Shown: positions 44,919 to 53,469, counted from the stretch's first letter. The stretch is 64,000 nt of DNA from JAACFF01 sp963701435 (GCA_963701435.1 CAVPAL010000036.1:62001-126000), one strand, 5' to 3'. The notes: generated by a model from the sequence alone, not told the origin. Made by a program: numbers and translations.

Positions 44919-44955
44919 TGACAAATACCGTGATCAACTCATGACAAAGTTGTGA
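44919..44955 (-). promoter_or_regulatory. Four-unit direct-repeat operator, site 2
   Basis: TGA triplets of the units TGACAAA, TGATCAA, TGACAAA and TGACAAA (plus strand) begin at 44919, 44931, 44942 and 44953, spacings 12, 11 and 11 bp, exactly as at 12201-12237. Read on the minus strand, the box is TTTGTCA-type repeats upstream of the PA14 gene. The two-component system next to it, with an OmpR-type regulator, is the natural candidate to bind here. Confidence 0.65.
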
Positions 44956-44997
44956 CAAAATTAAGCGTACAAAGTTACGCTGCTTACAGTACAAACT

Positions 44998-45681
44998 TTA
45001 TTCAGAACGAGAAAAACCATAACCAAGACCAGGGATAGTTTCAATGTACATCGGATTGGCCGGGTCTGGCTCTATTTTGCTGCGAAGGCGGCGTACTAAT
45101 TGACGCAGCATGTCCCGGTCGCCCCCTTCTATACCCCAAACATGGTTAATAATGACTTCATTAGGCAGCACTTGGCCAGCATTGGCCATCAGGTAGTCCA
45201 GCAGGCGATTTTCCAACGCCGTCAAGGCAATGAGCGGAGCATCGCCAACGCGCACTTCGCGACGATTGGTATCCAATGAAAGGTTATTCGCCTGGCGTAC
45301 GGCCGTGGTTTGTGTTTTGCTCGCGCGGCGCAAAATAGCCTGCACGCGCGCCACTAATTGGCGGGGGCTAAATGGTTTATAAATATAATCATCAGCCCCC
45401 AGTCCTAATCCTGTGATCAGGTCATCTTCTTCGTCACGCACCGTCAGCATAATAATAGGTATGTCATCTTGTGCCTGCCGAATAACCCGGCAGACAGCAA
45501 AACCATCCTTTTTAGGTAAATTAACATCCAGAATGATCAAATCGGGGGCATCTTCACGCCAGCGGTTCAAGGCGACATCCCCATCAAATGCCTGAATCGT
45601 GTTATACCCTTCGCGACGCAGCGCAAAAGCCACCAAATCAGAAAGAGTCCGGTCATCATCTACCACCAATATTTTCATCAT
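44998..45681 (-). CDS. OmpR/PhoB-family response regulator
   Basis: A 227-aa regulator. The receiver domain (residues 1-120) has the acidic pocket DDD, the phosphorylation site in LIILDVNLPKKDGF and the Lys in YIYKPFSPRQL. The C-terminal winged helix includes LTALENRLLDYLMANAGQVL, VWGIEGGDRDMLRQLVRRLR and IETIPGLGYGF. It overlaps the kinase stop by 4 bp, so the two are coupled. The DNA-binding domain fits direct repeats with 11-bp spacing such as those at 44919-44955. Confidence 0.96.
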   Translation of the reverse strand: MMKILVVDDDRTLSDLVAFALRREGYNTIQAFDGDVALNRWREDAPDLIILDVNLPKKDGFAVCRVIRQAQDDIPIIMLTVRDEEDDLITGLGLGADDYIYKPFSPRQLVARVQAILRRASKTQTTAVRQANNLSLDTNRREVRVGDAPLIALTALENRLLDYLMANAGQVLPNEVIINHVWGIEGGDRDMLRQLVRRLRSKIEPDPANPMYIETIPGLGYGFSRSE

Positions 45682-47795
45682 TCACCCACCTCAGGAATTG
45701 TAAACCAAAACAGAGACCCGCCCCCTTCCCGATCTTCTATTCCTACTTGTCCACCTTGAGCCTCTACTATCGCCTTAACCACAGACAAACCTAAACCAAC
45801 ACCATATTGAGATTTGCTACTTTCTAGTCCCGGATGCACCAGCCGGCGAAATAAATTGGGTCGGTAACCTGGCGGTACGCCTGGCCCTTTGTCCGCTATT
45901 GACACACGTACATAGCCCGCAACGTGGTTCGTAGAAATACCGATTTCGGCGCCGTCTGGACTATATTTTATGGCATTGGATAACAGATTCATCACAACCT
46001 GGGTTGTGCGCCGAGGATCTGCCTGAACTTGGGGCACAGAAGTTGATAAATCCAGAAGCACTTTTTGACCATATTTATCTTGTAAGGGTTTCATTATTTT
46101 GGCGGCTTCAACAATGATGCTCGTAATATCGGTGGCTCGTGGATATACTCGAAAACGACCGGCTTCCAGGCTGGCGCTTTCTAGTAGATTATCAATCAAG
46201 GTTTGCAAACCCAAAATACCCAGATGTAACGAATTTGATAGTTCCTGTAGTTCTGCGGCAGTGAGGTCGGTGGCTTGATCCATAAGTAATTCTGTTGAGG
46301 CAGCCAGCGCGGTGAGTGGTGTACGGAATTCATGGGTAATGTTGGCCAGAAACTGCCCTAACAAATGATGAATGCGCTCCGTATCGGTAATGTCGCGCAA
46401 GACAAGCGCAACCCCTGTCTTGCCGATAGAGGGTAATGATAGGTTGGCACCGGTAATAGCTACTGTGATTAGCCGCCCGTCTTCTCGAACCAGGGTAACT
46501 TTATAAGAATGTCCGGGTTGTGGCAAAAAATGAGTAAATGACTCATTGGTTTCAGCTAAAAGGAGTAGCTCGTCACCGTTTTGCCGCAGGGCTTCTTCTT
46601 GTGAATAACCTGAGATCCTTTCAGCGCTTGGGCTGAAATAGGAGATACGGCCGTGTTCATCCAAGACCACAATTCCTTCAGATATGGATTGCAATATGTG
46701 ATCGTTCCAGGCATTGCCCTGGCGTAGTTCATTGAGTGTATTTTGAAGGTCAGTCCGAGATTTTTCCAGGGCCTGCGCGACCATGGTAACTTCTTTCACT
46801 TGGGATTGAATGGCAACGGCCGTGTCCAAATCGCCCGTACTTAAGGCAGTTGCTGCTTGAGTAAGTTGGCTTAAGGGGCGGCTGATGCGTCGCGCCAACA
46901 CAATGCCCAAAATAGAACCAACAACTGCCACCAAAATTACGCTGCCGGCAATAATCGCCATGAGCCGTTGCTGCGTTACAGTAATATCTGTTACTTCCAA
47001 GGCCACTTCATCTACGATACCGGACTCTCCCAGGTTTAACCGGGCCGCATAATAAGGACGCCCATTCAATGCAAAGGTGAGTCGGGTTGACTGACTACTG
47101 ATATCAGCATCAACCTCTTGAACGACGCGGCGCGTTGCTTCCAGCGGTAAACTGCTGGCAACCAGTTTATCCTCTATGCGTAACATATGGTCTAGGCCGG
47201 TTTCGTTATTCATTTCATTGGCAAAATTAGCGTCCAACGCAATCCCAACAATGACAAACCCCGGCTCATCGTTCTGATCCACTTCAATTGACTCAGCAGC
47301 CAACAACCAAAGCGGATTGACTGTAGGGTGCGAGGCAATGAAATAACCAGTCGGATCTGGAATCACACAAAGATTACCAACATTCACATCACCAACAATT
47401 GCAGCCATTTGTCGGTCAGCGTTACATATTATCAACAGGTCTAATTCAGTGCCTTCTTGTAAGGTTTGCAAAAAATCATTCAACTCAGCGCTGTTTTCTT
47501 GAGACATTAGCGCCGGCAATGACGGCCGTTGGACCGTTAACAGCGCCAGGCGTTCAACTTGTGTTTGCTGCGCCTGGAACAGTGCTTTGGTGGCCTGCAG
47601 CCCTTGATCCACCTGCGCCCAAGCCTGGTTTTGACTCTGGCTGCGAATAAGCAAGACAGCAGGCAAACCGGCTGCTAATGTAGTGGTAATAATCAACGCT
47701 ACAAAACTAAAGATAATTTGAGTAACCAAACTGCGTTGGCTAGTCGCATGCCATAGTTGCGTCAACATAGTGCTCAATCCTTCGTACAAGCGCAC
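45678..47795 (-). CDS. Membrane sensor histidine kinase (extracellular sensor, HAMP, PAS, HisKA, HATPase)
   Basis: A 705-aa kinase. An N-terminal membrane segment (about residues 22-50), a periplasmic or extracellular sensor (about 51-275), and a second segment (about 278-300) lead into a HAMP domain (RRISRPLSQLTQAATALSTG), a PAS domain (SISEGIVVLDEHGRISYFSP), the H-box ITHEFRTPLTALAAS, N-box LLSNAIKYSPDG, and G-boxes DKGPGVPPG and GVGLGLSVVKAIVEAQGG. It phosphorylates the partner regulator encoded next. ATG 47795 and an internal ATG at residue 10 are both possible starts. Confidence 0.95.
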   Translation of the reverse strand: MRLYEGLSTMLTQLWHATSQRSLVTQIIFSFVALIITTTLAAGLPAVLLIRSQSQNQAWAQVDQGLQATKALFQAQQTQVERLALLTVQRPSLPALMSQENSAELNDFLQTLQEGTELDLLIICNADRQMAAIVGDVNVGNLCVIPDPTGYFIASHPTVNPLWLLAAESIEVDQNDEPGFVIVGIALDANFANEMNNETGLDHMLRIEDKLVASSLPLEATRRVVQEVDADISSQSTRLTFALNGRPYYAARLNLGESGIVDEVALEVTDITVTQQRLMAIIAGSVILVAVVGSILGIVLARRISRPLSQLTQAATALSTGDLDTAVAIQSQVKEVTMVAQALEKSRTDLQNTLNELRQGNAWNDHILQSISEGIVVLDEHGRISYFSPSAERISGYSQEEALRQNGDELLLLAETNESFTHFLPQPGHSYKVTLVREDGRLITVAITGANLSLPSIGKTGVALVLRDITDTERIHHLLGQFLANITHEFRTPLTALAASTELLMDQATDLTAAELQELSNSLHLGILGLQTLIDNLLESASLEAGRFRVYPRATDITSIIVEAAKIMKPLQDKYGQKVLLDLSTSVPQVQADPRRTTQVVMNLLSNAIKYSPDGAEIGISTNHVAGYVRVSIADKGPGVPPGYRPNLFRRLVHPGLESSKSQYGVGLGLSVVKAIVEAQGGQVGIEDREGGGSLFWFTIPEVGE

Positions 47796-47959
47796 AGCAA
47801 ACCTTTCCCTGCCCCCTCACCCATGATTGCAGCAGACTGGTGTCACCAGTGTAGCACTAACTGGCTAGGCGGGGAAGCGGCAAACCACCCCAGAAGAACT
47901 TCGCGTAGTGATCAAGGCATGTAAATATATCCCTTAAAAGGGTGCAAGTTTTTTCCTGC

Positions 47960-49192
47960 TTAGCGCTCAAAAAAATGCCACAGCGTAAGCTGGTCAGCAT
48001 TTACAGCGCCTGTCCGCCGCCAATAAATCTCCTGCACATGCAACCTTGAGGCGGCATGAGCTGCAGCTTGTCCTTGCGGGAAATAACGACGTGGGATACT
48101 CTGCAAGCCGTTCCCCGTTGTCCCTTCCAGCAACAGGCCGGCCAACTGACGATTTACACGCCGTCGACTTCCTTGCGAGCCAAGCTTTTGCTCACAATGA
48201 TAACTGTTCGGCAGTTGCCACGCGACATATGTTTTGCCGCCCCGGCCCTGCCTGCCATCATAATCCTTCAATTCAAATACGGCCGTTCCCTGTTCCCAGG
48301 CTCGCGTCTGTAAAGCATCTGGCAGCGCAATGCTTCCTACTGCCAAATTGCGCTGCACACAAACACCCGCGCGGCGTTCATAAGCGTGTTGGCTGCGCCG
48401 CCCCACCCCGCTAAGCGTCTCCAATGTTGAGCGCGCTATTGGGGCGCTTGCCTTGTTTATCTGCCGCCCTGCGTGGAATGCCGCATATAAATAGGCCCGC
48501 GCCTGGCCAATGCCGCCCAATAACTTTGCCGCTGGCAAAAATACAGGGCGTCCGGTCAGGCGCTCGATACCCAACCCCGCAGAGACTTTAGCCGCAGAAC
48601 GCAGCCATAGCCAGGTTTTATCCCGCTGCCAGAACAGCCCATCACCCTGCCGCAGCAAATTGCGTAACTGGCGCCAGCCCGCCAGATAAAGCGGCGACTT
48701 TTTGTGGCAAAGTGTTTTCCTGATATTGACTATGCGAAGTTTGCCGCAGCCAGCTTCATCCAGACAGCGCAGCAGCAGCCAGACCCGGCCGGCTGCTGCC
48801 ATATTCGCGCGCAGCAAACCCAATCCAATGCTGGGATGCACGCGCACTTCACCAGGTTTAGGCAGCGATACAGCATCGCCAATCGCCTGAGCAGCTCTTT
48901 CCACTGCTGCGTGGATTGGAAAACTTTCCGGCAAAGGCGGTTCCGACGCCGGCTTTGGCAAACTATGGCTGCGCCGCAGAACGGCCGTTACAGCAGCGCT
49001 CTCCCACCCTAAATGCACGGGGAATGGTTGTGCATCCCTATCTGCCTGGGCAGCAGAAAATCCGTCGGAGCCTATATCATGGCTAGCTTGTACACCAGCC
49101 TTTGATTGACTGTCAGGCAGCGCAGCGCGCAAGGCATGTAGGCGCTGATTGGCTGCCTGCAGCGCCCTAATTGGAGTGGCTTTCACAGACAT
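47960..49192 (-). CDS. Putative HTH protein, plasmid- or element-type, unknown function
   Basis: A 410-aa protein, basic, without membrane segments. It begins with about 100 low-complexity residues. A conserved-looking core begins VHPSIGLGLLRANMAAAGRV, and a second block has RLTGRPVFLPAAKLLGGIGQ, then PIARSTLETLSGVGRRSQHA followed by YERRAGVCV, which has the look of a helix-turn-helix with replication-initiator character. I do not recognise a named family. The FtsK-like gene and DUF234 ATPase nearby support an integrated-element origin. Its start lies 57 bp from the promoter of the RNA at 49284, transcribed divergently. Confidence 0.65.
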   Translation of the reverse strand: MSVKATPIRALQAANQRLHALRAALPDSQSKAGVQASHDIGSDGFSAAQADRDAQPFPVHLGWESAAVTAVLRRSHSLPKPASEPPLPESFPIHAAVERAAQAIGDAVSLPKPGEVRVHPSIGLGLLRANMAAAGRVWLLLRCLDEAGCGKLRIVNIRKTLCHKKSPLYLAGWRQLRNLLRQGDGLFWQRDKTWLWLRSAAKVSAGLGIERLTGRPVFLPAAKLLGGIGQARAYLYAAFHAGRQINKASAPIARSTLETLSGVGRRSQHAYERRAGVCVQRNLAVGSIALPDALQTRAWEQGTAVFELKDYDGRQGRGGKTYVAWQLPNSYHCEQKLGSQGSRRRVNRQLAGLLLEGTTGNGLQSIPRRYFPQGQAAAHAASRLHVQEIYWRRTGAVNADQLTLWHFFER

Positions 49193-49248
49193 CTACAAGC
49201 TGCCGGACGGCAAGTGTTAAGAATCACATGTCAAGAACACATGATCCA

Positions 49249-49277
49249 TTGACACAAGGATCAGCCTGTGCTATTCT
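49249..49277 (+). promoter_or_regulatory. Consensus promoter of ncRNA 1
   Basis: TTGACA (49249-49254) and TATTCT (49272-49277) are separated by exactly 17 bp. No gene follows on this strand; the product is the structured RNA ending at 49436. Confidence 0.8.
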
Positions 49278-49283
49278 CCTGTC

Positions 49284-49436
49284 TAATGGTTTAGAAGCCA
49301 CAGGGAGATACAAAATCCCCCTCCCCACTTAAGGGGCTCAAACGTCCAGGGTGCGTCCACACCCTACCGATGAGATATGTGGCTTTTCTTCGCAAAAACT
49401 AAAAGACTAAGCAGCGTCCACTGCTTGGTCTTTTTT
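49284..49436 (+). ncRNA. Structured small RNA 1 (about 150 nt)
   Basis: Between a consensus promoter and a strong terminator there is no reading frame but clear structure. A closing helix pairs AAGCCACA (49295-49302) with TGTGGCTT (49378-49385). Inside are CCCC-ACTTAA-GGGG (49323-49336) and AGGGTG-CGTCCA-CACCCT (49348-49365). The terminator stem is AAAGAC-T-AAGCAG with CTGCTT-G-GTCTTT (49402-49433) and a T-run. It is not a family I recognise (not 6S, SRP, tmRNA or RNase P by size and motifs). C-rich loops could pair with Shine-Dalgarno sequence. It shares GGTGCRYCCACACC with RNA 2. Confidence 0.65.
49402..49436 (+). terminator. Terminator of ncRNA 1
   Basis: Stem of 13 pairs with one T-G mismatch (49402-49414 with 49421-49433), loop CGTCCA, followed by TTTTTT. 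Confidence 0.9.
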
Positions 49437-49453
49437 GTTGGCAGTCTAGCTGC

Positions 49454-49495
49454 CAACGTTTGTGCTTCTCGACTATGTGAGAAGCACAAACGTTG
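49454..49495. repeat. Perfect 17-bp hairpin between the two RNAs
   Basis: CAACGTTTGTGCTTCTC (49454-49470), loop GACTATGT, and the exact complement (49479-49495). It partly overlaps a smaller stem TTGGCAG-TCTAG-CTGCCAA (49438-49456), so two alternative foldings compete, as in attenuators. No T-run follows. Confidence 0.85.
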
Positions 49496-49506
49496 ATCGC
49501 CAGAAG

Positions 49507-49535
49507 TTGACGTAGTGGATACTTTATGTTACTCT
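49507..49535 (+). promoter_or_regulatory. Promoter of ncRNA 2
   Basis: TTGACG (49507-49512) and TACTCT (49530-49535), again with a 17-bp spacer. Confidence 0.65.
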
Positions 49536-49540
49536 GTAAA

Positions 49541-49704
49541 TGCGCAGGATGGCTGCATAGAAACAACCAGACCCCTCCCTAAAAAGGACTAAGGGCAACG
49601 GATGACAACCTCGGCAAGGTGTTCTGTGTAGTCAGTAGCAATGCCTCAAAGCAGGTGAAAATCAGGTGCACCCACACCAGAAAACTTGCTTTCAGGCATT
49701 TTTT
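49541..49704 (+). ncRNA. Structured small RNA 2 (about 160 nt)
   Basis: Non-coding region after the second promoter. It contains a C-rich CCCCTCCC segment and AAGGGCAACGG, similar in order to the C-rich part of RNA 1, then GGTG-CACCCA-CACC (49665-49678), nearly the same hairpin as GGTG-CGTCCA-CACC in RNA 1. The transcript ends in a long stem, ATGCCT-c-AAAGCA (49641-49653) with TGCTTT-c-AGGCAT (49687-49699), and a T-run to 49704. It looks like a diverged paralogue of RNA 1. Family unknown. Confidence 0.6.
49641..49704 (+). terminator. Terminator of ncRNA 2
   Basis: A 12-pair stem with a C-C mismatch and a large structured loop, followed by six T. It converges on the minus-strand gene ending at 49897. 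Confidence 0.75.
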
Positions 49705-49896
49705 ATTGTTTGGTCAGGTAATCCACAAAAAACTTCAGCTATTTTGAAATTTTTCTGTGTATTACTTGCGGGAACTGCAGGTTCCGCAGAGAATTGGCAG
49801 CTTTTCTAAGGAATTGTCTACAAATAACTTTCGCCAACAAGCTGAACTTCTAAAATGGGAAGTAATACTTGGACAATTGCCAACTTTCTGCCAGCT

Positions 49897-51390
49897 CTAG
49901 ATGTCTGGCTCAGGCACAGCCCAACGGCCTAAATCAGCATCCACTTCATCCAATGTCAATAAGCGCATGCCTGCCGTTTGCCATTTTGCTTCCTCCAGCC
50001 CGCTGCTGCTAATTTTTTCGGCCAGGCTGCACGCTTCATCTGTCCAGCCTCCCGCTGAAAATCCAAGGTAATAGACTTTCCAGCCGTGTGTAGCCGGCAA
50101 TGCAGCTGCCGTTTGGGCTATTAAATCATACAGCGCATCGACTTCAGCCGGCTCGTCTTTCCATACGCACACCCCTAAAACTAGATTGCGCTCAGCGCGG
50201 TGAATGCCAACAACATCGTAATTTTGTTTACGCGTCCAGGCGCTGCCGACATCTTCAATGGATAGTGGAAATTCGCCATGCGTCTGGGCTTTAATTAACC
50301 ATTCCCGGCTCAGTTCTTGCCATGTATTGCTTTGAATGAATTCAGGCAAGGCAGCGTCGATGTTGGAGAGCGCCTGCGCCTGCGCCCCGAGCGCCAACTG
50401 TGTCTGGTATGTTGATAAAAAGCGGTAATAAAAGCGTAAGTATGGATCTGTTATGAAATAGCGGCCGCGCCGCGATTTCTTTGAAGCTTCGGTAATTGGT
50501 ACGCGCCGCTCTACAAAACCTGTATCTCGCAGGACGCTTAAATATTTGGAGATATGCCCCTGCGACAAGCCGGTGCGCCGCGAAATTGCGCTCTGGGTCT
50601 GGGCGCCATGGGCAATAGCGCGCATGATGCCAACATAATTGTGGGGATCGCTGATAAAATCTTGCAGGAGTAGGCGCGGCTCTTCCTGCATTAACGTGTT
50701 TGAGGTCAAAAGCTGTATCTGCACATTTTCCATGACGGTGGTGGACAGATCAAAACGCTCCCAGTAGGCCGGGATACCGCCTAATATTGCATAAATAGAC
50801 ACGCGATCGCGGGCTGAATAATCAGGGAAAAATTGAGGGGTTACATCAAAAGAAAGGGGAGGTAATTTGACCTGGGCAGTCGCACGGCCGTATAGGGGCG
50901 CCTGATAAGACAAAACTTTCTTTTGCATTTGGCCCATTTGGGAGCCAGAAAGCGCCAGAACAAGATCGCCCTGGCTTAACCAATGATCCCACGCCTTTTG
51001 TAAAATGCCAGCAATGGAGGGATCAACATCCATCAAATAGGTTACTTCGTCAATAAAAAGTGCGACACGGCCATCTTTCGAGATTGTAGCAACTTGCTGA
51101 AAAGCTTGTTCCCAGGTCGAATAGGTAAAATCCAAGGGCGCGGGCGTATCAGGATGGGCAAAGTTATAGAGGGCTTGGGAAAAGGAACGCAGTTGATCAA
51201 GTGCAGAAGTTGGTTCGGCGACCCAATATAAAGCGCGGTCCAGATGACGCTCGCGCCAGTGGGTCAGCAAACGTGTCTTGCCAACCCGGCGTCTTCCGTA
51301 TAGAATAAGAAGCGTCGCCGATGGTGAAGCCCACAGGCCATCCAGCAATCTCAATTCCGCGCCACGACCCTTAAATTCAGTTTTATTCAT
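49897..51390 (-). CDS. DUF234-type AAA ATPase (archaeal-ATPase family)
   Basis: A 497-aa protein, started at ATG 51390 because family members begin with a sequence such as KFKGRGAELRLL; an in-frame start at 51417 is less likely. The ATPase domain has Walker A LYGRRRVGKTRLL and Walker B ALFIDEVTYLMD. A winged-helix follows (ISRRTGLSQGHISKYLSVLR), then the DUF234 nuclease-like domain (YFITDPYLRFYYRFL, and IEDVGSAWTRKQNYDVVGI with D-V-V-G). Such proteins often occur in archaea and in bacterial accessory regions and may act in toxin-antitoxin-like or mobile-element conflict. Confidence 0.9.
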   Translation of the reverse strand: MNKTEFKGRGAELRLLDGLWASPSATLLILYGRRRVGKTRLLTHWRERHLDRALYWVAEPTSALDQLRSFSQALYNFAHPDTPAPLDFTYSTWEQAFQQVATISKDGRVALFIDEVTYLMDVDPSIAGILQKAWDHWLSQGDLVLALSGSQMGQMQKKVLSYQAPLYGRATAQVKLPPLSFDVTPQFFPDYSARDRVSIYAILGGIPAYWERFDLSTTVMENVQIQLLTSNTLMQEEPRLLLQDFISDPHNYVGIMRAIAHGAQTQSAISRRTGLSQGHISKYLSVLRDTGFVERRVPITEASKKSRRGRYFITDPYLRFYYRFLSTYQTQLALGAQAQALSNIDAALPEFIQSNTWQELSREWLIKAQTHGEFPLSIEDVGSAWTRKQNYDVVGIHRAERNLVLGVCVWKDEPAEVDALYDLIAQTAAALPATHGWKVYYLGFSAGGWTDEACSLAEKISSSGLEEAKWQTAGMRLLTLDEVDADLGRWAVPEPDI

Positions 51391-51523
51391 AATATACGCC
51401 TCAAGTATGATACTCAACAGTATGTTACTTACTACGTATATTAAGGATCATTTCTCCGTTTGTCAAGTCAAATCGTCTGAATTTAGCTTAAAATTTTTGA
51501 GACGGCCGTTGCGTGGCCGTTTT

Positions 51524-52619
51524 CTAGCGACTACCTGGAGCTTTGAGGGCAAGGTATGGTGATGTACCCACCTGGTAGGCGGACACAAGCTGGGCGCTCC
51601 CATTTGCCTGATTTCCCTGCTGCTGCATGCGTGAGAGAATAAAACTCAAATCATACAGGTCGGCATACGCTGCCTGAAAATAGCGTGTGGCGGTCTGGGG
51701 CGCAGCCTGCAGAAAAAAGGCGCCGCGCCAGCGAGAAGCGTTTGACGGCGGGTCTGTTTCACCCAATATGCGCGTTTGAATGCCGTCGCCGATGTAGTGA
51801 AATATGGGATCATGCGCTTTGCTGGTGGTCATGATAATTGAGAGGTTCGTGCGTATTTTCAACAATTGGATCAAGGGGGAAAGTAAGGTTAGCTGCCCTT
51901 TAGCCAGCGCTGCATCAATATCATCCCACAGGACAACAACATGCGGCTGAGAAACGGCCGTTATTCAAAGGCCGCCGCAAACTCTGCGCAAGATTTTCTA
52001 AAACAGCGCCTGTCTCAACACTATCAGTAAGGCCATGATGCAGCAGGTAGGCGGGCGGCAAAAAGTCCAGGGGTTGTAAACTGCCGTTTGACCGGCCATG
52101 AATCAAAACAAATTGCAGTTGGCTTGGACGACTCACCAACGCCAGTGAAACGGCCAACGTGCGCAGTAAGCTGGATTTGCCCCTGCTCTGCGGGTCGGTT
52201 ACCAGCACGTGGCCGGCCTGCGGCATTTGTAATGTCACGACTTTTCCTTGCGCATCCAGTCCAAGCACGCCAGACAGGCATGCTTTGTCGCGTAGATGAC
52301 TCTGCGCCAGCAGCGTTAATAAATCAACCGGGGGCTGCGGTCTGTCAACCGCGACCGACATGCGGTTGGCGTGCAAGCGAATCGTGACGGCGACGCCGAG
52401 CCGCTGCGCCAACTCGCGCTCAATCGAGCGTGACGGCAGCCCGGCGGATTTGCCGGGAATGTCATAACAAAGGGCATTGTGTTCCACATAGCCGCCGGTA
52501 ACGTGCATTTGGGAACGGCCGTAACTGCGAAATGTTTCTTCAATAATTCGGCTTTGTGTTTCTAACTGGTGCTGCAGCCGGGCAGCAAAAATGTCCATCG
52601 TGGTGTTCGTTTCAACCAT
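51524..52619 (-). pseudogene. FtsK/SpoIIIE-like protein, interrupted by one frameshift
   Basis: About 365 codons. N-terminal: TFRSYGRSQMHVTGGYVEHN and IERELAQRLGVAVTIRL. ATPase core: TDPQSRGKSSLLRTLAVSL, where the usual G-x-x-G-S-G-K is replaced by PQSRGKSS. After a frame break near 51955 (one base too many) the sequence continues PHVVVLWDDIDAALAKG (Walker B) and IRTNLSIIMTTSKAHDP to the stop at 51524. Small FtsK-type ATPases move DNA in conjugative or plasmid elements. Together with the HTH gene at 49192 it suggests a partial integrated element. Confidence 0.75.
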
Positions 52620-52772
52620 AGCGTCAGTAATCTTAACAATTGTAATTAATATGGGGCGAAAATTTTGTGTGAATTCAGGTGGTTCTTCTGCCCATCAGTG
52701 AAAAACCTGCATTATTTTGGTGCGCAAGCGCAAAATGTCAATTTCCACCTGCATACACTCATAAAGCAGGCA

Positions 52773-52809
52773 CAAAAAAAATGGCCTCCCTGTCTTAAAG
52801 GTGAGGCCA
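52773..52809 (-). terminator. Rho-independent terminator of the phasin-like gene
   Basis: TGGCCTC (52782-52788) pairs with GAGGCCA (52803-52809). The minus-strand transcript is followed by a T-run (A-run 52773-52780 on the plus strand). Confidence 0.85.
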
Positions 52810-52832
52810 CTTATCACAGCTAATTGATGATA

Positions 52833-53321
52833 TTAAGCAACTACTTTTTCTTCCAATACGGCATCCAGCTTTTGATCGATAGCCGTTACTTTCATATCCA
52901 CATCGGCGACGGCTTGTTTTTGTTCCTTCAGCGCCTTATCGACTTTGCGGTTCAGGGCTGTAAACTTTTTGCTTAATGCCTCAAAATCTTCAATGGAAGG
53001 CATGTTCAAATTGACGCGGGTCAAGACCTGATCTGAATATTTTTCAAACGTGCCGCCCGCTTTTTTTGCCGCATCCGTAACCTGGGTCTGAGTTTTATCT
53101 TGCAGTTCGGTGATTTGCTCGCGCCGCGCCTGACTGACTTTTTCGCCGCGCTCAACCATTTTGTTTGTCAATTCGCCGCTGCTCTTCCACAAATCTTTGA
53201 CCTCATCCTGGGCCAAAGAGACGCTTCCTAAACCAATCAAAAATGTCTTGTGAGCAGTGTCGGTCACAAAACCATAAACATTTTGTACGCGTTCTTGAAT
53301 ATCCTGAATTTGTTTAGCCAT
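52833..53321 (-). CDS. Phasin-like granule-associated protein (PhaF/PhaI type)
   Basis: A 162-aa helical protein started at 53321 (GAGGT upstream; the open frame extends to 53387 without a ribosome site). It has one hydrophobic-amphipathic helix (TFLIGLGSVSLAQDEVKDLW) and then a long coiled coil with charged heptads (SIEDFEALSKKFTALNRKVD). This matches polyhydroxyalkanoate granule proteins of the PF05597 type. No PHA synthase is visible in the window. Two identical palindromes upstream (53423-53469) look like its operator. Confidence 0.8.
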   Translation of the reverse strand: MAKQIQDIQERVQNVYGFVTDTAHKTFLIGLGSVSLAQDEVKDLWKSSGELTNKMVERGEKVSQARREQITELQDKTQTQVTDAAKKAGGTFEKYSDQVLTRVNLNMPSIEDFEALSKKFTALNRKVDKALKEQKQAVADVDMKVTAIDQKLDAVLEEKVVA

Positions 53322-53422
53322 TTTTTTACCTCTTTTCAAGCTGCTTAGACAAACAATAAAGATTTCTTGGGTATTGTGAAATACCAATTGCCTATGTCAG
53401 CATTAACTATAATTTCCGCATA

Positions 53423-53469
53423 TGACGCACTGCGTCAAGTAATGCCAACACTATAACGCACTGCGTCAA
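53423..53469 (-). promoter_or_regulatory. Paired palindromic operator
   Basis: TGACGCACTGCGTCA (53423-53437) and a second ACGCACTGCGT core (53456-53466) share ACGCACTGCGTCAA, 31 bp apart, three helical turns. It lies upstream of the phasin-like gene. Such spacing suits two dimers of a TetR- or PhaR-type repressor on one face of DNA. Confidence 0.75.

Noticed and set aside
48046..48414. Plus-strand open frame opposite the HTH gene
   Set aside because: It is a shadow of the 410-aa minus-strand gene, Cys/His-rich by composition, without a ribosome site.
49195..49250. Repeated CACATG units as an origin iteron set
   Set aside because: Only two or three short copies, too few and too short to call iterons despite the replication-like neighbour.
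49759..49868. GTATTACTT / AAGTAATAC and other inverted pairs as a third structured RNA
   Set aside because: The arms are 110 bp apart with no promoter or T-run. There may be structure, but I cannot support a gene.
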